In this document: positions 34,301-45,600 of the stretch, piece after piece
Layout: each line of letters opens with the position of its first letter
How positions within the stretch are numbered: position 1 is the first letter of the stretch
Assembly: GCA_002964805.2 (NCBI GenBank)
Contig: PUDQ02000001.1
Span: 8,394,001 to 8,458,000, forward strand
Direction: 5' to 3'
Origin: Trametes villosa
Lineage: Eukaryota; Basidiomycota; Agaricomycetes; Polyporales; Polyporaceae
Length of the DNA: 64,000 nucleotides
Notes under the pieces: generated by a model
The model's database searches: none
What the model saw: the letters and a program-made list of their open reading frames with translations, nothing else
Told to the model about the DNA's origin: nothing
Position numbers and translations under genes: made by a program

Positions 34301-35960
34301 GCTGCAGCGCTGGATTCAAGATGTTACCCTGTCTGCGCGCGAAGCAGCTGCGGAGAAGCTCTTACTACAGCTGAGGGATCTCACGTACACTGTGGAGAAG
34401 TGGATCGACGGCATTCCAGGAGTAAGCCCCGCAGACAGAGATGCGCTTCGGAGGCGATGGCAGTCCGAGTCGCTCTCCAGAGCGCCCATCCAGCCCGCCT
34501 TCTTCGATGTCCAACCGAACGCTACGTTCAGACGCCTTTCTTCTGGGAAGATCACACTCCGGCCAGCACAAAACGCGAAGGCACTACGAAGTGAGCGTGA
34601 CGCACGCTATGCTGCACGCCCGAATGCCATCGTCCCGCGACTGTTCAGGGTGAGATCCGGCGCGACCCTCGCATACGCATGCCGGTTAACAATATTGATT
34701 CGTAGGATCTCGACCCGATCGTCGACACACTGGTCAATGATCTCGGGGAGCTCTTCTCCACCGGCCTGGCTGCGAAGTGCCGGGACAGTGCCGGGGCGGT
34801 TAGTGACCTTCCGGTCTTGTACTGAAGTTCTTCCGATGTTGACGGGTTTGCCACTGTTTTGTCAGGCTGCAAAGGACTTGCTCAAGGCGTCCGAGAATTT
34901 CGGCAAGGTTGGAGGCTCTATGATGCATTGGGCCAAATACCGCGCAAGTAAGTGCCGACATCGCTGCGTCCGGCACCCCTGATGTAACCGAATTTGCTTC
35001 AGCTCTGCGGCGGAGAGGCGACTACCTCGAAAACCTGAACACCGCGCTCGCGGCGCCGTTCATAAGGCGCATCGCTCATGCGTGGTCGGAAGTATTCAAG
35101 ACGCAGCTGTTGACGACGCTCGAGTCACGGGCCGACCGGAAAATCTCTCACTTGCTTGCAGAGATAACCAGCGGTGTCCCTCCGTATATGCGGGCGCGAG
35201 CGGAAGAAGCGCTGCTGACTATCCCGCAAAAGGCGCGCTCTATCCTCCAGGACGTACAGACAGACGTACGACGAGTCTTGAACGACAGCCAGGGCAAGAT
35301 CGGGCGCTTGCTAGGCCCTCTCGTGCAGGAGCACCTGGTGGAGGGGTACGAGCTCGCGTATGCTGAAACTGGGAAGGGCATGTACCAGCGACAAAGGGTA
35401 CGTCCGCTCTGGGATGGGGAACAGCTGGATGAAGCTAACGAAGAGGAGCGCGCTAGAGCGTTTTCAACACGTACCTCGAGAGCAAGAAATACACTTTGTT
35501 TGACGACGCGGCGGACGTCCTCATAGCGGGTCTCGCTGATACTGCGCAGGCCGTCGGCAAGGTGCTCGACCTGTGCCTCGAGGACGTAGCCAAGAAGGTA
35601 TGTCGGATCTCAGCCTGGGTTTACCCTGATGCTCGTCAGGAGCCGCGTGTCATACGTGTCCTCCGTGTTCTGTCCACACAGTGCTAACCAAGGGTGTGGT
35701 GTATCTAGATCGAAGCCGATGTATCCGTCCTATGGGAGGTCTGTCCCCTGGAAGGCGAGGAGCACATGAACGCCCGTCTCTTGACCAAGGACGCGCTGGC
35801 CAACGTCATGACCGAGATCAACGACCTCCTCGATGCAAAAACCGTCCGCGACCGCGACCGCGACGGCCTCATAGCGTCGATGTCTCTGCGAGGGCCGGCG
35901 CGGGGCTTGTCGGAGATGCGCCTGGATGGTGCAACCTCTAGTACCTCTGCAGCGCGCTAG
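31321..35960 (+). CDS. Dynamin-superfamily large GTPase, SLIP-GC-like, copy 2
   Basis: Second tandem paralog, roughly 1,050 residues. G motifs: P-loop GSTGAGKSSLINALLE, G2 region FTSGMQACTSVVTE, G3 VLVDLPGIGDSNAARN and G4 ATKCDQ. The Lys-rich and acidic inserts of copy 1 are absent; instead a short linker carries an NLS-like cluster (HPCKKRK near 33530). The 7-base micro-exon is kept (32979-32985). The helical C-terminal half aligns with copies 1 and 3 (DTGIPALQRW, WIDGIPGVSPADRDALRRRW, FIRRIAHAWSEVFKTQLL, VFNTYLESKKYTLFDDAADV, IEADVSVLWEVCPLEGEE). The start at 31321 gives an open first exon joining in frame to LSTSLRAAEDMAYEG, but the N-terminus is weakly supported. The G2 block has F where the other copies have P. 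Splicing around 33300-33370 is ambiguous. Confidence 0.8.
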
Positions 35961-36878
35961 CAGCATACACCCTTCGTCTCCGTTTTCCCACATCACGTCA
36001 TGCTCACTCATGCTGGCCGATATATGTAGACACACATACCTATACAGATGTTGCACGTTGAAACTTTGACTTCTCGCTCTTGATCTATCACTGCCGCCTC
36101 AGAGCTTCCTCTCATGAAAGCGATTGAAAACGAATGGCAGCTATTCTCCTTTCTTATTCCATGTATACCGGAGTGGTGGCTTTATACGCTCCTCCCAGCC
36201 TGAGGGCGTACTTATACCGCACGGATTTCTCCGACTCGAGCCAATCAATGTAGCCGGCGTGAGATCAATCGGGCATAAGTCGGAACGGATCCGGACGAGC
36301 GTCAGCGTTGTGGGTACAGCACTATCACTTGCGACACGCCGCCACCTTGCTATTTGCTTGCTATACTAGAGTTCGTACTCAACTATACAGTCGTGCATGC
36401 TACATTGGATCGCAAACGACGGCATCAACCAGGACATTCGGACTGCTTGATACGGAGGACCGCAACCACGAGGCTGTAGTACTCTGCGAATCCCGCTTTT
36501 AAGATCACGTAACGACGCCGTACCAACCACTACTGCACGCGCACGCGCTTTCACGCGACGTTGTCTGGTGCATTGCTGGTTGATTCGCCACCCTGCGCAT
36601 CTCTAGTCCATCTGGGAGCCGAAGTCCAGTAGTAGGCACAACTTCCCGAAGATAATGCACTCTGTCGGTGACCACAAACTGCCACTGCGGAATTGGCTCA
36701 TTCACATTCCATCTTATTATAGCCAATACGGATTAAATGCGAAGAAGACGCGCCAGATCTTGCTCTTATACCAGGTCACGGAATATCGCGGCCTGTCGCC
36801 CTGCTCCCCGCGCCCCGGCCACCTTCGCCCGCCCCGATTCAGTACGATGCCGACAACGCACGAGTCCGAGCCCTCCAG
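35961..36878. other. Intergenic between GTPase copies 2 and 3
   Basis: About 920 bases. An open frame without an ATG runs into the first conserved block of copy 3 from about 36740, so an upstream 5' exon of copy 3 may lie here. No other feature recognised. Confidence 0.4.
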
Positions 36879-39800
36879 ATGGTGAATGAATTGGCAGGAC
36901 GGGTCAATACGCTCCCTCTAGGGAGCAACTTGAGAAAGGACGAGTTCGAGAAGACTATCGAACGGTAAGCCGGGCCCACAGTGGTCGCAGTGCTACGTCG
37001 TACAGCCTTGACAATTTCTGAATCTATCGGTAGCCTGCGAGCTCTAGCCGAAACCCCGGGTAAAACACTCATCGCCTTTTGTGGTTGTGCGTGATAGTTT
37101 GCCCGGGTTGCGCTGAAAGTATGTGGAAGATATTGAGATATGATCTCGCAGACACTGGTGTTGGGAAATCAACGCTGATCAATGCCCTCCTGGGTCTCGG
37201 AGGTAAGCACTCCTTGAAGTTCAGTACACGTTATATCCCTGAACGTTTGTAACAGAGGACGTTGTACCTACGAGTGCAATACAAGGTTGTTTGTCACCCT
37301 CTCGCAATCCGCGTACACTGAGCTCCACTAACTTGCCATGATATCTGATAGCGTGTACCGCCGTGGTGACTGAGGTCGCTTACAAGCCTGATGCGGGCCT
37401 AAGGGCGGAGATCGAGTACCTGACCGCTGCGGAGTGGAAGGAAGAAGTCGACATCCTCCTTGGTGATATACGGGACCCGTTGAGCAGTGAGGACACGGAC
37501 GAGGTCGAGGTTGCGCGGGCGAAGGTGACTTCTGCCCTCGCTCAAGACCAGCTCTTGAAGAAAGCTAAAATCTATGGTAGGTGAGAGTGGTATACCCTTC
37601 CGTCTCCACGGACGAGTTGGCCACAATGACTGCCGGCGAGTTGATGGCGAGGAATTCTGGTAAGCACGCACCACCACGCACCATCGATCCTGTCTTCCTC
37701 TTGACACCGATGCCATCATAAGCGCTCTCTATCATCTTGGGAAACACGATGCGGATCGTCGACAACGACCCGGCTCGATTCTCACAGGAACTATCGCGTT
37801 ATCTAGAGGGGCAAGAGGGCTTCAACCCCGCCACCAACGCGGAGCCTGGTAATGCATCTCCGGCGTACTGGCCGCTCATTCGGCAGGTCCGAATCTTCGT
37901 GCATTCTCCGGTTCTTGCAAGCGGTGCTGTCCTCGTTGACCTCCCTGGTGTTGGCGACAGCAACGCCGCACGCAATCGCGTTGCCCAGAGTTTCATGAGT
38001 AGGGCTGATAGGTTCTTCGTTGTTGCGCCTATTTCGCGCGCAGTCAGCGACAAGGTCGCGATGGGTTCGTTATTAACTACCGTCGATAGTTCTCTGAGTC
38101 TCACGTCTGGCGCTCTAGGTCTTTTGGGGGCGGCTTTCAAAAGCCAGCTCAAGATGGGTACGTTTTATTAGTGTTGCCCATACTCCGGTCATTCAAGTTC
38201 TGACAATCCGGCATCTTTGCATGCAACTAGACGGGAAGTGTGTACTACTTCCTTTCTGCGAACGACCCGTACTCATGATCCTTACGCGAAGGTACCACGC
38301 CGATGCGATCACCTTTGTCGGTAAGCTGAAGTCCCATCCGCGTTATCACGACTCGGAAGTTGGCAGTGTCTAAGCTGATGATTTTCAGCGACGAAATGCG
38401 ACGACGTTCCTTGCCAGGAGATCATCCGCAATCTCAGCCTCGGCCAAGATGCCGACCTGAAGTCGAAGCAGAGTCGCATCAGGGAAGCAACAGACAACGT
38501 GAAGAAATGGACGCAGACGAAGGAAAAACTCGAATCGGATGTGCAAAGTGAGCTTTCTGTTGATCATCGCTGGCTCGCCACCACTGACCCTCCCCAGTGT
38601 TGGAAGAACGCCTGCAGTGCGGTGCAATGGACCAGGAGGTGCCCCGGGCCTCGGCCTCGTCAACGTCCGCATCCTCTGCGGGGATGGCTGTCGTCCAACA
38701 CCGAGTGGGGATGTCAACCACTCACTCCGATAGCGGCTTGAAGCGTCCTAGCAGAAATGAAGAGGAGCTACATGTGTCATCAAAGAAGCAGAGGGTCGAC
38801 CACTCCTCAAGCTCTCCTGGCAAGTTGCACTCATCTGCGTCCCCCTCGGGGTGTATCATTACTGACCGCGAGAGGCAGCGCGATCACAAGACGAAGACGA
38901 GCTCCTTGCTGCCATGCGAAAGCTGAAATTAGCCGACATGTCCATGAAGATTGCGCAGAAGAAGCTGGAGGACGCAAACGAAGAACTGACGGCCTTCTGT
39001 GCGACGAAGCGCTCCCAGGTTCGCGACATCGACGACCATGGCTGCCATGTGGGATATCACTGACAGGCCACTCCTTTGCAGTGGGCAACCTTGAAGCTCC
39101 AAGCACATTTTCGCGCCGGCCTAGAAGAAATGGAAGGTACAGGTCGATTTCTACTAGTATAAGGCATGCGTTCCGCGTCTGACTTCAGCGCAGTGGATGA
39201 TATTGTCAACGATCAGTCTGCGCCAGGTAGGCACTCGGACGCCGCGATCACTGTCTATAAGAATCTACGACGCTTCCGAATTTTAATTTTACTGTTTACC
39301 CCAGGTCATATTGATGGGGATCTCACCGTGTTCACTGTTTCTGCCCGCGCGCAGATGCAAATCGAAGGTGCGCAGTTTCCTTCGCGCGATCGCTCTTGTT
39401 GATAACACAGTGTGGACTGGTAGGGTATGTGGAGGTCGGCAAGGAACAGACAGTCAACAGCGCTAGGGACACAGGTATCCCAGAACTACGCCAGTGGATC
39501 GACACCATCACCCGTCCGACGCGGGACAGGGTCGCTGAGCGGCTCCTTCTGCAGACGGACGACTTCGTCCGCTGCATCGAGACTTGGATCGATGGCATCC
39601 CCGGCGTGAGCCTGGCCGACCGCGAAGCGCTGATGGCGCGGTGGCGGTCGAAGAAGACGCGGAGTCCGCAGACGGCTGGGGATGAAGACGAGGACACGCC
39701 ATACAGAGAAGTCTTGAAACTCCGCTACCGGTTGAGCCCAGCTACGGCGATCATCCCGGCGCTCCTGCAGGCAAGTCGGCTGCCACGGAGGTCCTGGACG

Positions 39801-40953
39801 ATATGCGCACTGCTGACGACGCTGAATCAGGCCTTTCAGGACGTCGTCGACGGCCTGACGAATGACATTTCAGCGCGTTTCGCGAAAGGCCTCGGCGATA
39901 AGTGTCGCGCAAGCGCAAACGCGGTAAGCCTCTCAACAATGTTGCCAGGGCGGCCATCGGCAATGCTCGGAGAGTTGAACTGCTTTGGCCAGGCCGCGGC
40001 GGACGTCATCAAGGCATCCGAAGACTTCACTGCCAAGCTGCACCATGCCACATATCGTGCCAGTGAGTGCAGCATCTATGAGTATGCTCGCTGCTCAGCT
40101 GACCCAACCCCACGCCAGCTCTACGGCGCAAAGGCGTCTACAAGGAGAATCTCAACGCGCTGCTCGCGGTGCCGTTCACCCGGCGCATCGCGAGCACCTG
40201 GTCCGACGTCTTCGCCGCGAACATGCTGAAGACGCTCGAACAGCGCGCCGCGGCGCACGTCGAGCGGGTGCTGGGGCAGGTCGTCGACTCCGCCCCCGAC
40301 TACATCCACGCGCGCGCACGGGAGGTGATGCGCTCCACCCTGGCCAGCGCGCGGCGCGACCTGCGCGGCGTGCAGGCGTCCGTGCGCAAGGCGCTGGACG
40401 CGTTCAAGGTCGACCTGGGCTCGTCGCTCAGCCCGCTGGTGCAGGCCCAGCTGCAGAAGGGCTACGAAGACGCGCTCTTGGAGGTCGGGCGGGGCAGCTA
40501 CAAGCGGCAGAAGGTACGTGCCCCGACGCCCTGCGCCGTGTACCTACCCCGCTCACAGTTCACTTGCTTCTCTTCCCTTAAGGCCGTCTTCAATAGCTAC
40601 CTGGAGAGCAAGAAGCGGACACTGTTCGCCGAGACCGCAGCCACTCTCGAGGCGCAGCTTGAGGAGGCGGGGGACGTGGTCGGCGACACGCTCGACAAGG
40701 CGCTGGAGAATGTTGCGAGGAAGGTACGTGCGCCTGCGCCCGGCTGCCACACGCCGAGCGCATGCTGACGGCGGCTGCACAGGTCGAGGTCAACATCTCC
40801 ATCCTGTGGGAGGGCTGTCCGCTCGAAGGCGAGGAGGACAACAAGGCACGCGTGGCGACTAAGACGCTGCTGAAGGACACCGCGGAGGAGATAGACCGCT
40901 GGCTCGACGCCAAGAAGGCCTACGACGCCGCGCGAGCTGGTGCTGCGCGGTAG
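36879..40953 (+). CDS. Dynamin-superfamily large GTPase, SLIP-GC-like, copy 3
   Basis: Third tandem paralog, about 900 residues. The first in-frame ATG (MVNELAGRVNTLPLG) lies 12 codons inside the block homologous to copies 1 and 2 (YDADNARV), so an upstream exon is likely missing. G motifs: P-loop GYTGVGKSTLINALL, G2 region VPTSAIQACTAVVTE, G3 VLVDLPGVGDSNAARN, G4 ATKCDD. An NLS-like linker (SSKKQRVDHS) replaces the long inserts of copy 1. Two introns need GC donors: 38820-38878 (CTG|GCAAGT) and 39771-39830 (CAG|GCAAGT), the latter at a position where copies 1 and 2 have GT-AG introns. The 7-base micro-exon is kept (38231-38237). The C-terminal part (about 40130-40950) is noticeably more GC-rich than the rest. 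Catalysis is plausible as all four G motifs are intact. Confidence 0.82.
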
Positions 40954-41993
40954 GGCAACCCATGCGAGGAGCGGCGCGGGCCTATGCCAGCACATTCGTA
41001 TACCTATCCGTGAATCGTGTTTTAGTCTGTGTGGGTGTGCGGATTGGATCTTTATGTTGTATGGTGTGGTCTCGCCCTTGCTTGTAATTTGTATTTCTTT
41101 GCAGTGAAGCCGGAATGATGATGATTTTGAGGAGGTTACCCCGCTGAACCTGTGCGCACAGCTAACAACCACACGCACTCGCGACCCCAACTTTGCACGA
41201 GGAACCGAGCAGACAATTGTGTGCTGTGTTCCGGCGAGTGATCCGGTTCGAGGACGATGCGGACGCCTCGAGGCGTCGGGGCCGTGGCCAGCGTCGATCC
41301 CGCCACGACGCCCGCGCATGTTGATCCGGTCATCATGCATCGCCTGCACCGCAAGCCAGCAGCACGCACACGAGAGGGTAGGAAGTTAAACAATTGCATT
41401 GCACGATTCAGAGGTCCGGACGTTCGTACCAGTACAAAACAGTCATGGGGACGAGGACAAGGAGGATGAAAGGAGACCGAAAGCATTACAGCAAGAGACG
41501 GATCGTGGGTGAGCGTGAGAGCGGTCGTGAGGAGCGGCATGGGTGGGACTAAGGGGTATAGTACACGATATCATACCGATACACTGGGGCGAGGCGCAGT
41601 CACACTGAACGTACTACTAAGGTGATGGTGGGGGCATATGTGAAGAGCACACGGGGATACAGTAGGAGACCGAGACGATGCAGGTCCAGAGCCGGGGACT
41701 ATTGAGCGAGGAGACAAGGGAGACAAGGCAGGCGAGAAGACATAAAGATAGTCCGGGCGCAGACTGGATGCCGGCGCCGAAAGGGTGAAAGGACAAAGGA
41801 GGGTGGGAGGGCGCGCGCGGCGGACGTGATGTGACCACCACGGCCACGCCGCGCGACATAAGATATTAGAGTTAACCGAGGCCGCGCGCGCCAGGCGCGA
41901 TCGGGATCGGGAGCAAGTCCGGGGTGGGTCCGTGATCCGCAACGCGTTCAACGTACGCGTCGAGGGTGGCCCGGGGGGACGCGACGAGCGCGC
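40954..41993. other. Intergenic, convergent 3' region
   Basis: About 1,040 bases between the ends of two convergent genes (GTPase copy 3 on plus, low-complexity protein on minus). It should hold both 3' untranslated regions. Frames on both strands here have no coding character, and no RNA gene was recognised. Confidence 0.4.
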
Positions 41994-42692
41994 TCAGACG
42001 CGGTAGATGGGGCGGCCGCGCCAGTCGACGGTGCGACCGCTGCGCGCGTCGACGTAGTCGCGGTTGTGCGGGCGCGACGAGGAGTGGTGGCCGAAGCCAA
42101 ACATGCGGCGGATGCGCTCGCTCAGCGGCTCGCCGACGGGGCGGTCACGCGTCGAGTGAGTCGAGTGCGAGGGGGAGTGCCGGGGGCGGCTGGAGCTCTG
42201 AAGAAAGCGAAACCTGTCAGCAAACATCGAGGCGTGGACAGATCAAACGAAACCTACCCTGTGGCGATGGGAGCGGGCGTCGACTACCTGGACAGGTCGG
42301 GGGACCGACTGGGAGCGGTGGCGACCATGCGAAGAGGACGACCGACGCTGGCCCGAAGAGGGGCTATGGCGCGCAGCGTCGTAGTGCGTGTGCGACGGGG
42401 CCGAGGAGGTGTAGTAGACACCGCCGGAGCCGGAGCGGGCGTGGCCCTGGTGGTGATGGCGGCCGGTGTCGTGCTGGTAGTTCGGGGCGAGGTACTGCGG
42501 CGACGTGTAGTACGCGCCGGACTGCTGGGGGTACGCGGTAGCACGGCGCTGGGGGGAGCTACGGGACGACTGGTTGGAGTGGGTGTACACTATCTGTTGC
42601 GGAGCGTGGCCGCCGTAGGACTGGGAGTAGGCACGGGGGCGCTGGTACTGGATGTGGGCGTGCTGGCCGGGCTGGAGGTAGTACGTCGTCAT
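41994..42692 (-). CDS. Low-complexity Tyr/Gln/His/Ser-rich protein, function unknown
   Basis: I do not recognise a domain. Two exons join in phase 0 at an intron of about 60 bases near 42199-42257. The protein (about 210 residues) starts MTTYYLQPGQHAHIQYQRPR and is rich in Tyr, Gln, His, Ser and Pro, with repeated Ser-Gln/Ser-Ser-Arg patterns; the last exon has an orderly basic/aromatic end (PLSERIRRMFGFGHHSSS, later TVDWRGRPIYRV). The composition suggests a prion-like or disordered protein. A longer frame extends upstream to an ATG at 42902, but I chose 42692 because the upstream part looks like leader sequence. Confidence 0.6.
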
Positions 42693-45600
42693 TGCTGAGG
42701 CTGGTGTTGAGAGTGTGCGGGGGTGAGGTGAGTGCTGGTGGGACGAGAGTTGTGAGGAGGAGGAGCTGCGAGGGCGGGCTCTTTTAAGAGTGGAAAGCGG
42801 GCGGAGTGGCGATCCACAACTTTTTCGCGGGACGGGGTGTGAAGGGGGATGTGAAGGGTGGCCCTGACTATCGTCATCGTGTGCTTTGTGATCGAGATCC
42901 ACGTCTGCTTACGATCTCCTTTCAGATCTGCTAACGGGCGTCTCCATCCGCCGCCGCCTCTCTGCGCCCGTCGCCCGCCTGCTCATGCGCTGGCGGTGCT
43001 GCACCGCTCGCCTCCCTCCCATATGTTTTCCTCCTAGGGCCGTGCTGCCGCCGCGCGAATAACATGCCGATGACTCTCGCAGGCCTGTGCTGCCCAAGCA
43101 GCGCCGCCAGAGCTGCGCGCATCCGGATATTCCAGCGGTATTCGTTTCACGTCGCCCCTCCCCTCCCCGTTCGGCACCCCTTCTTCACCCGCCGCCTGCT
43201 GCGCGGCCGCACAACCCACCCCCGCGCTCCCACGAGGCTCGCGCGCCCCGACGATGCACCGCGCCTGCGAACACAGCAAACCTTCGCGCGCCCTCGCGCT
43301 AGCTCGTTCCGTCCGCCCCGTCCCGCCGGGCCTGCGTATCCCTCCCATTCCTCCTCCCCCGCGTCCACAATACAGCGAACCCAGGTTCTCGCGTAACACG
43401 CGTTTGCATGTAGGCATCCCCGGGTCCCACCCCGCCTTCGGGTTCGGCGCACCATCCCCCTCTCCAGCTCGCGCTCCACCCGCCGCCCCCGGCATCTTCA
43501 CTGCTCAGCGGCCTCCGCCCTCCGCACCCCCGGGCGACAGCACTCACCCTGGATCGCATCTTCAATTTTCGACGTTCCTGTGTGCCTCTACGGTGCCTTC
43601 TGCCCCTGCTGGGCCGCAAGAACGGACGGGGCGGCGCGGTGCCTTCTGTCCGCTGGCGCTGCCCCCACGCGGCCAGGTGGCGCCCCGAGAGGAGTCCGGG
43701 ATCTGTGCGAACGGCTAGTGCTATCAGTATTCTGACCCCTCGAGCCCTTCCTGGACGCCTGCGCGGCCGCACTATCTTGCACAAACAGCTTCTTTGGATC
43801 TGTGGCCTCTCCCGGAACGCGCGCCCCTGTGGTCCCTCGCCTCGTGTTATGGGCGTGGTGTGGCATATACTGTTCTGTCACTGCAGCGCTTTGTGGCCGG
43901 CGCACCTGGAAACGAGCACATACACCCGTTGCCAACCACACTCGCCGTTGTCCAGCCTCTCTGCGTGTATCTGGAACCTGGAACATATCATTCACGCTCG
44001 ACCGGCGTGCCTCCTTTGCGCTCAACCGTTCAACAGCCCCGGAGCACAAGAGCGGCACAAGACCTATTTCGGCCTTTGTACACGATCACTGCCCATGGCG
44101 CAGCGGCGCGCAACGCGCCCACCCCCAAAGTCACTTTCGCCCTTTCCCACCCCCTCTGCGCGCGCACGCGCTGGCGCAGTCCGAGGAATGCGGGGGCGCA
44201 GCGTACGTACGCGGCGGCTTCTCTGTGGCTAACCCCCGAGATTGCGTTCGCCCCCAGGCGGGCCACGTTGCGGCGAAGAAGCGCACCCAGGTGCAATATC
44301 AGGGGGATGTGCGCGGCGCGGCGCCTCCGCGCGCGCGGACGAGGACCTACATTGCCGCGTCTGTGCTAGCTTCCGCTAATGAGACGCTGTTGCGGATATC
44401 GGGCGCTGGTGCTGCAACCCTGTCCCTGGCCCGGGCACCCTGGTACCTGCGCATGCGAGGAAGCCACCGCGCTATCGCGTCTGATGCTTGCAATACACAG
44501 ACAGGCGCCTTTGGACGCCTTCGTAAAGCTTGTACGCGCGAAGGTTCGGGCCACACGACATTTCTGGAACACCGTCGCTAAACTTGCTGCCCTGCGGTCG
44601 AAGCTCCTGCCGAACGCGTCTCCTCGCCGCGATCCTTCCAGGGACTGCGCCATCCCGGGCGCAAGCTTCAAGACCGCAGCATCACATAGGACACACCAGA
44701 AGAACGGCGGGACCGAGCAGAGGCGCACAAGCCCCGCACGCATCGTGTCGGGGTGCGCCCTCCTCCAAGCCACGACTGGCCCCCATACGCAGCTCTCCGT
44801 CCCCTGCGCCAGCGCCGCCACTCTTCCCTGCCCACAAAGCCGCTGGCTGGGAGGCCGGTGCGCAAGTATAGCAAGCCGCGTACCCCACACTTCATTTCGA
44901 CACTCATACCGGGGCTTCTCCCCCGATCGCGCGTGGATCCGCCATTATCACACACCCCCGCGCGTAATAGAGAAGCTGCACGCCGCACGAGAACCCGTCG
45001 CGCGAAACCCACGTTCTCGGACCGCACCGCAGACGCAGACGTTTGACTCGTCGGCGCGATCCCGAAGCGCGAAGGTGCCAGAGTGGATAGGAGCTGCCAC
45101 GGACCCCTCCATGACATGACGCTATACAGCCTCCAGTCCGGGGCGCCGACGCATGTCCATCCCACACATCGTGGAGTATGCTGCGAGTAAAGTCGTAAGG
45201 CGAGTCTTCTTCTCGCTCCGAGTATCCGTACGTCCATCCGTCCCGAGCTCCGGGCGTGCAGTGGACTAGGTGTAATATCCTGCGGTCGTGCACCCTCGTC
45301 GTCGCGTGCTCGTCGCAAACATCGCCCGCCGTCCACCCTGCCCTCCCACACGCGACTGTCTGCAACCCTTCCAGCTATGGGTGGGGGTGCAGATGACGCT
45401 GCCCCGCTGGCGCAGCATCCCCACCGATCGTCCTACTCCCGGCCCTATGGCCCACAAAGTCTCCAGGACCCGAGGCCGCAGAACGCCGCGAATCAATCAA
45501 GGCTATCGGCTGGCCGCTCAGCTGCCCGCGGAACTCTATCTCTAGTGCGGGACGGTGCGGCGCCTGGTGGAACCGGACGCGCTCCCAGCCAAACTCTGTC

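Noticed and set aside
43588..44581. Several long overlapping frames on both strands (up to about 260 codons)
   Set aside because: They overlap each other on both strands, are rich in Arg/Ala/Pro/Cys as expected from GC-rich DNA, and show no domain, no splice structure and no family resemblance.
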